NCBI RefSeq assembly: GCF_006539185.1
Contig: NZ_BJMN01000029.1
Span: forward strand, 82,658-146,657
Reading direction: 5' to 3'
Origin: Streptomyces gardneri
Lineage (GTDB): Bacteria; Actinomycetota; Actinomycetes; Streptomycetales; Streptomycetaceae
Length of the DNA stretch: 64,000 nt
The notes beneath the pieces were generated by a model. That model ran no database searches and had not been told where the DNA came from. It was given only the letters and a program-made list of their open reading frames with translations. Below, piece after piece: positions 59,876-64,000 of this stretch (position 1 is its first letter; each line of letters begins with the position of its first letter). Position numbers and translations under genes: made by a program.

Positions 59876-61588
59876 CTACGGGCGCTTGACCACGACCACC
59901 GCGTTGCTCACCGCGCGCTCGCGCGCCGCGGTGTCCTCCCACTGGTCCCAGGGCCGGTTGTAGAGGGAGTTCTCCACCATCAGGGTCGTGTCACCGCCGC
60001 TGCCGAGCCCGACGGCGTCGCGCGCGCCCAGCCACTCCATCACCCGGGCGGCCTCGGGCAGCGTCACACCGACGCTGGCCTGGGGGTTCCGGCCGTCGAT
60101 GGTGACGAGCATGAGGTGGCCCTCCGCGGAGATCCCGGCGAGGGTGCGCGGGTGGCGGGCGGTGAGGATGCCGCTGGGGCGGCAGCCCGCGGCCGGGGCG
60201 GGCAGGGCGCAGGCGACGTGCGCCATCCCGTTGGCGGCCGGGTTGAGCCACACCTGACCGTTCCGCATCAGCGCGGGCGTCCCGGCCCCGAAGGCGGCGA
60301 GAGCCGACGCGGTGACCGGGGTCCCGGCCATGTCGGTGACGCTGGTGTGCGGGGTGACCCGGTCCCCGGTCTTCAGGGCCTGCAGCCACTCGCCGCCCTT
60401 GCCGATGCCCTGGAGGACCCGGCCGCCCGCCGGTATCGGTCCGGGGGCGTCGCGGAGGTAGAGCACGTCCCAGTTGCCGTTCATGACGACCTCGGTGACG
60501 GGCGCGTCGCCCCACTCCTTGGCGGGTGCGGGGGTATCGGCGCCCCACTCGGGCCGGAAGACCACGATCTCGTTCGGGTCGTAGCAGGTCCCGTTGCGCC
60601 AGGGGTCGAGGCGCGGCACGTTGCCCAGGCTCGCGGTCTTCCGGAAGTCGTCGCCGACGCCTCCGCAGCCGAGGATCTGGCCCGCGACCCGGTTGATGCC
60701 GTCGACGTCCCGCGTGCTCCCGTCCGGCGCGGTGATCCACGTCCGGGACTTGACCTCGGTGATGCGGTGGCCGCCCGCGGCGTTCAGGAGCAGCGCGGTA
60801 CGCCCGTTGTTGGGGGCCCCGAGCAGCACGTTGTTCTTCATGTAGAGGCCCTGGGGGACGCCCTCGTAGCCCATGAAGTGGGTGTTGTTGGTGGATTCGA
60901 TGTCGAACTCGGTGCCGTTGACGGCGGCCAGCGCACCCGCGGCCGCGGAGAGCTGCCGTACGGTCTCGGAGCCGGAGACGTTCGCCCCGTGCTCGGCGCG
61001 CAGGTCGACCTTGGCGTCCGGCCTGACGGTGATCACCCGGATCTGCCAGGGGCCGCGGCTGTCCGGGGCGGTCTCGGCCGTGTACAGCACGCGGGAGTCG
61101 GTGAACCCCTTGGCCTTCAGCTCCGTCTGGAGGGTCTTGGCCTCCGCCGCGGTGGTGTACGAGCCGACGTGCACGCCGTAGAACGTCTGGGCGTACGTGT
61201 CCGCCGTGGCGGGCGAGTTCACGGGGACGACCCGGACGTCACCGAACGCGGCGGCCCGCAGCTTCTCCGCGTGGGCCGTGGCGGCGCTCTCCGCCGTGGT
61301 CACCTCCTGCCCGTCGTCGAACCGCACCCACACCGTCCAGACGTCACTGGCTGCGCCCTGGTTGAACACCCGGTAGGTGACGCCGGGGGTGAGCTCCTTG
61401 TACCCGGTCTTCGGCGTCGAGTGGTCGCCCAGCGGGAAGACCGCGCCGAGCGCGGGATGGTCGGGTACGGGTTCGGCGGTGGCCGTGGTGGCGAGCAGCG
61501 GTGACGCGGCGACGAGAAGCGCGGCGCTCACACGCGCGGCTCTCCGGGACGAGGAAGAAGAAGATCGAATCACACGGGCTGGACGCAC
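59876..61588 (-). CDS. Secreted SPOR/phosphodiester-glycosidase family protein
   Basis: 570 aa. Signal peptide about residues 1-38 (Ser/Arg-rich start, SAALLVAASPLLATTATAEP). A SPOR-like domain (FYGVHVGSYTTAAEAKTLQT, near 135-190) precedes the phosphodiester glycosidase (NAGPA) domain at about 215-565, with AAVNGTEFD, MNGNWDVLYL and ATLAGISAEGHLMLVTIDGR-like blocks. The family cleaves phosphodiester-linked sugars. SPOR domains bind denuded glycan, so it may act on the cell wall. Start GTG 61588 or 61573; no good ribosome site for either. Confidence 0.8.
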   Translation of the reverse strand: MRPARVIRSSSSSSRRAARVSAALLVAASPLLATTATAEPVPDHPALGAVFPLGDHSTPKTGYKELTPGVTYRVFNQGAASDVWTVWVRFDDGQEVTTAESAATAHAEKLRAAAFGDVRVVPVNSPATADTYAQTFYGVHVGSYTTAAEAKTLQTELKAKGFTDSRVLYTAETAPDSRGPWQIRVITVRPDAKVDLRAEHGANVSGSETVRQLSAAAGALAAVNGTEFDIESTNNTHFMGYEGVPQGLYMKNNVLLGAPNNGRTALLLNAAGGHRITEVKSRTWITAPDGSTRDVDGINRVAGQILGCGGVGDDFRKTASLGNVPRLDPWRNGTCYDPNEIVVFRPEWGADTPAPAKEWGDAPVTEVVMNGNWDVLYLRDAPGPIPAGGRVLQGIGKGGEWLQALKTGDRVTPHTSVTDMAGTPVTASALAAFGAGTPALMRNGQVWLNPAANGMAHVACALPAPAAGCRPSGILTARHPRTLAGISAEGHLMLVTIDGRNPQASVGVTLPEAARVMEWLGARDAVGLGSGGDTTLMVENSLYNRPWDQWEDTAARERAVSNAVVVVKRP

Positions 61589-61680
61589 GGCGGAGGCCCG
61601 GGGTTGCCCTGGGCGGCGGAAACAGCGCTCCCGGCCTCACGGGCCGGATCCGTTTCGCGGTGTGAAGCATCGGAGTGAAG

Positions 61681-61705
61681 TCGGCGTGTCGCTACGACAC
61701 GCCGA
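61681..61705. terminator. Hairpin between the glycosidase gene and the tRNA fragment
   Basis: Perfect 11-bp arms TCGGCGTGTCG and CGACACGCCGA with a 3-nt loop. A second, longer hairpin (AGCCCGTGGCGCAGG at 61737-61751, complement ending at 61776 with one bulge) adjoins the tRNA end and would terminate transcription of that tRNA on the minus strand. Confidence 0.65.
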
Positions 61706-61777
61706 GTCACCGGCGGTGCGCCGTGGGACACGACGAAGCCCGTGGCGCAGGTGAATCCTTCCTGCTGCCACGGGCTG

Positions 61778-61804
61778 TGGTGGGGCGGGTGGGACTCGAA
61801 CCCA
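61778..61804 (-). tRNA. 3' fragment of a tRNA gene (T arm to CCA), probable attachment site
   Basis: Read on the minus strand, the sequence ends TGGGTTCGAGTCCCACCCG and CCCCACCA: T stem and loop, 7-nt acceptor 3' strand (CCGCCCC), discriminator A and CCA. No matching 5' acceptor strand (GGGGCGG), D arm or anticodon arm is found within 150 bp upstream on that strand. This is what integrative elements leave when they integrate at a tRNA 3' end, so it is better read as an att site than as a working gene. The tRNA identity cannot be told from the fragment. Confidence 0.7.
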
Positions 61805-62113
61805 TTTCGGTGACGCGTCTCACCTGCGGCGATGCCAAAGGGCCGGACGAATCCATCCGATTCCATCCGGCTGCGTTCCCGCTCGATCCCACTCGATCGA
61901 GGACCGTGCAGCGTTCGCTGCACCGCTGTCGCCGCGCTCCCCCGCACCCGCGGATCTCAGGTCGACTCCGCCCGCCTGCGGCTCGCCATCACTCTGTGGG
62001 CCTGCTGTTAGGCCGTCCACACGCCCGCCAGGTGTACCCGGCGGGCGGTCGCGCTACGTAATCCATCTGCCGCTGGGGCGCCGACTCGTTCCCGGCCACC
62101 AGCGGCGTGCTCG
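61805..62113. other. Gap between the tRNA fragment and the Uma2 remnant
   Basis: No gene with convincing codon use is seen. Short repeated segments occur (GAATCCATCCGATTCCATCCGG, written as two parts: GAATCCATCC and GATTCCATCC; and CTCGATCCCACTCGATC). Some frames cross the tRNA fragment, as would the end of an integrase gene, but no integrase motif is visible. Confidence 0.4.
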
Positions 62114-62499
62114 TCAGTGCGCGCCGGTCTCCGGTTCGGGCCGGGGCAGTTCGTCCAGGTCGAGGGTGAAGGTGCGTCCGTCGGCCAGGTCGACAGGGAG
62201 CTTGCCGGTGCCGTACTTGTGGGTGTGCGCCGCAATGTAGCCGGTTCCAGTGGGCTGGGTGTGGACGACGACCTCCGCCGCGTACGGGTCCACCACGAGG
62301 TAGATGGGGATGCCGTAGCGGCCGTACTTGGCGGTGCAGTCGTCGTAGTCCTTGCGAGCGGAGGACACGGGTACCACCTCCGCGATCAGCAGGACGTCCT
62401 CGAAGCTGTAGCGCCGGTCATGATCACCTTCCCGTCGGCACCGAAGAAGACCGTGTATCCCTCGGGGAACTCGGTGTGCATGATCGCCTCGACGCTCAT
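62114..62499 (-). pseudogene. Uma2 family protein with internal deletion and frameshift
   Basis: The C-terminal part YSFEDVLLIAEVVPVSSARK to the stop is a clear Uma2 (PD-(D/E)XK-like nuclease fold) end, with the YLVVDPYAAEVVVHT core. Upstream in another frame, an ATG at 62499 opens with MSVEAIMHTEFPEGYTVFF, a typical Uma2 start, which breaks off after GADGKVIMT. About 60 residues that normally join these parts are missing, and the frames differ, so the gene was deleted internally. Uma2 genes are very common in Streptomyces; function is unknown. Confidence 0.65.
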
Positions 62500-63213
62500 C
62501 AGCGGCTCCTTCCCGTCGCCTCCAGAACACGGTCGACACGCGTCAGCAGCGGGCGCCACCGGCAGATCGATGCCGAACCGATCACCTGTTCGCTACGGTG
62601 ACCCACAGCAACGTACGCACGAAAAGAATGGGCGCCTCCGTGAGTACCACGGCGCTCACCGACCGCCCGGCCCCGGCCAGCCACCCTCACATCCCAGGAG
62701 GCCGGATACCGCCCCGTGATGGCGCCGGCCCCGGCCGCCCGGAAGCGTTCTTCTGGATCCGCACCCGCAGCAACATCGCATGGCGCCCCGTGCCGGCCCG
62801 CGTCCGCGCCCGCACGGCTGGCCCCAGCCCCGCCGGCTCGATCGAATCGCGAAACACGGTCGCGTCGGGATGCGCGTCGGGGGGCGAATTCGCCACCATC
62901 ACCCGATCATCTCCAGGCGCACCACAGGTACGTCCGCGTACGTCCCGACCGCGGCCTCCGCCGCGCGAAACCCGCGGCCGACGAGCTGATCGTCGCGCGC
63001 GGACCGGGTATCACTCCGCACGTCGTCGGCCGGCACCACCGGCGTGGACAGCGGCGACAGCGCCGCCGTCCCCCACCCGGAACGATCTCCAGATCCATCC
63101 GCGCAAGCGCCGCCCGCTCCGCCTCCAGCGGATCCGGCGCCTCCAGGAACGCTGGAGCGGCCGGAACAGGATCGGGTGACGCCCACTTGGCACACTCCTC
63201 GGACGGCTGCCGC
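62500..63213. other. Decayed region, no intact gene recognised
   Basis: Long frames exist on both strands but their composition is Arg/Pro-rich as expected for shadows. A GTG at 62641 opens with VSTTALTDRPAPASHPHIPG and looks like a real N-terminus that then degenerates. On the minus strand a short segment (DVRSDTRSARDDQLVGRGF) reads like protein without a start. I take the stretch to be broken mobile-element genes. Confidence 0.4.
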
Positions 63214-63390
63214 GTGAACATCCAGCCCCTCTTCGACGCGCTCGGCATCCAGGAGAACACCAGCTCGGCCCTGGCCGACGACCTCCGCACCCGGATCGAC
63301 GAACTACAGGGCCCGCTGCGGGAGGCAGAGACGCCGCTTCCTGCACCGCCGCACGCCTTCCCACGAGATCCGCGACTCCGCGCCGTGACC
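63214..63390 (+). pseudogene. Truncated small coiled-coil-like protein gene
   Basis: From a GTG at 63214 the frame reads VNIQPLFDALGIQENTSSAL and then ADDLRTRIDELQGPLREAET, a plausible helical, coiled-coil start; after that the frame turns into Pro/Ala-rich sequence. I recall small Streptomyces accessory proteins with this opening, but cannot name them. A strong hairpin follows at 63411. Confidence 0.45.
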
Positions 63391-63410
63391 CACGGCCTCG
63401 GCTACGCGCA

Positions 63411-63443
63411 GAGGCTCCGCCCCCGTGCTGGGGGCGGAGCCTC
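63411..63443. terminator. Strong intrinsic terminator
   Basis: Perfect 14-bp arms GAGGCTCCGCCCCC and GGGGGCGGAGCCTC around GTGCT, followed on the plus strand by GTTTCGTC. It separates the plus-strand fragment from two minus-strand genes. Confidence 0.85.
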
Positions 63444-63495
63444 ATGGCCGTTTCGTCGGCCCTACGTCTGCCCTCGGGCTACCGGGCTCGACCTC

Positions 63496-63684
63496 CTACA
63501 CCAAGAGGAGCTGCACGTTCTCCGACCGAGGTCTCTTGGGGCTCGCGGTGTAGAGGATGAACCCTCCGCCGGGGGTGATGGCGATCTCTGAAATTGGCCA
63601 GGCGTGCTCGCCGCCCCACTCGGTCGGGATTCCATGAGGAGGATCTGGAAGCGCCACGCACGCTGGGGTGCAATGTGCCGCCAC
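63496..63684 (-). CDS. Small hypothetical protein (62 aa)
   Basis: GTG at 63684, 17 bp after the stop of the collagen-like gene on the same strand. The product reads naturally (GIPTEWGGEHAWPISEIAIT, then GGGFILYTASPKRPRSENV) and ends LLLV. The start is uncertain; the frame is open to 63780. No family recognised. It may be a second gene, or a tail formerly joined to the collagen-like protein. Confidence 0.4.
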   Translation of the reverse strand: MAAHCTPACVALPDPPHGIPTEWGGEHAWPISEIAITPGGGFILYTASPKRPRSENVQLLLV

Positions 63685-63700
63685 CCGCGAACGCGGGGAC

Positions 63701-64000
63701 TTAATACCAGCGCGGCCGCGGAGGCAGCCATGCTGCCGGTCCCGCATGGCGGGGAAGCACGTGGCCCAGAGCATCGTCAAAGCTGCCCGGCAGGAAGTCG
63801 GCCCCCCACGGGGGCTTGCCCTGGTCGTGGTCGTCGTGACCGTGACCCTGCTCGCCCTCGTCGTGACCGTGACCCTGCTCGCCCTCGTCGTGACCGTGGT
63901 GGCCGTGGTCGTGATCAGGCTTTGTGGGTCCGGCGGGTCCAGCAGGCCCCGTGGGTCCGACGGGTCCTGCGGGTCCGGCAGGGCCGGCAGAACCTGTGGG
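63701..64000 (-). CDS. Collagen-like protein with His/Asp/Glu repeats, C-terminal part (5' end outside the window)
   Basis: Open from the window end to a TAA at 63703-63701, 99 residues visible. It has Gly-X-Y triplets (GSAGPAGPAGPVGPTGP), then a charged stretch DHDHGHHGHDEGEQ with an exact repeat HGHDEGEQG, then GKPPWGADFLPGSFDDALGH and a short C-terminus. Collagen-like Gly-X-Y repeats occur in phage tail fibres and bacterial surface proteins; the His/Asp repeats could bind metal. No start is in the window, so it is missed by simple ORF calling. Confidence 0.7.
   Translation of the reverse strand, partial: PTGSAGPAGPAGPVGPTGPAGPAGPTKPDHDHGHHGHDEGEQGHGHDEGEQGHGHDDHDQGKPPWGADFLPGSFDDALGHVLPRHAGPAAWLPPRPRWY

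Noticed and set aside
61778..61804. Complete tRNA gene
   Set aside because: No 5' acceptor strand, D arm or anticodon arm can be paired upstream on the same strand.

Overview
The window is typical Streptomyces chromosome: very high GC, strong third-position GC bias, GTG starts with GGAGG-type ribosome sites, and a fabH-acpP-fabF cluster at the left edge. From memory, the gene order of the left 30 kb (fabH, acpP, fabF, a DUF3145 gene, an Mbl-like gene, a short acyl-CoA synthetase, a large subtilisin) resembles the S. coelicolor SCO2388 to about SCO2450 region. I could not check this by alignment. No rRNA, CRISPR array or complete tRNA is present.

Layout. (1) 1-1915: end of the fatty-acid synthase operon, closed by an 18-bp terminator. 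(2) 1992-31095: ordinary chromosomal genes: a beta-propeller membrane protein, DUF3145, a lipoprotein SGNH hydrolase, a GH3 glycosidase with a divergent TetR gene, two LysR genes each divergent from an enzyme gene, a secreted M4 metallopeptidase, a PL3 pectate lyase, an Ohr peroxidase, an oxidoreductase with a divergent MarR gene, an Mbl-like actin, a GAF pseudokinase-like protein, a NarK-type transporter, an acyl-CoA synthetase, a 1231-aa subtilisin, and an MFS/GNAT pair. (3) 31163-37722: a large SARP-type regulator facing an SDR/quinone reductase/MFS operon. The promoter between them carries an 11-bp-periodic heptamer array. (4) 37775-38823: OhrR and a second Ohr.

(5) 38963-52300 is the most unusual region. 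It holds a vWA-MoxR-VMAP type biological-conflict cassette: an EAD-VMAP protein, a MoxR AAA+ ATPase, and a giant vWA/NB-ARC/TPR fusion of the FxSxx-COOH-system FxsT type. A divergent cation:proton antiporter follows. Then comes a second run of four genes: an alpha/beta hydrolase, a caspase-like protease carrying the same class of EAD domain, a 60-aa peptide resembling an FxSxx-COOH (FxsA-type) RiPP precursor, and a stand-alone alpha-ketoglutarate HExxH peptide beta-hydroxylase. No radical SAM enzyme lies in the window and the peptide lacks a C-terminal FxSxx motif. I infer a variant in which a surveillance NTPase module, a protease/lipase effector pair and a hydroxylated peptide work together.

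(6) 52489-61588: a Tat-exported phospholipase C, several small membrane proteins, a carboxymuconolactone-decarboxylase-like protein, a DUF2252 protein, and a secreted SPOR/phosphodiester-glycosidase protein. (7) 61589-64000: a decayed mobile-element edge. It begins with the 3' end of a tRNA gene (no 5' half), followed by an internally deleted Uma2 gene, other broken fragments, and the 3' part of a collagen-like, His/Asp/Glu-repeat protein that runs off the window.
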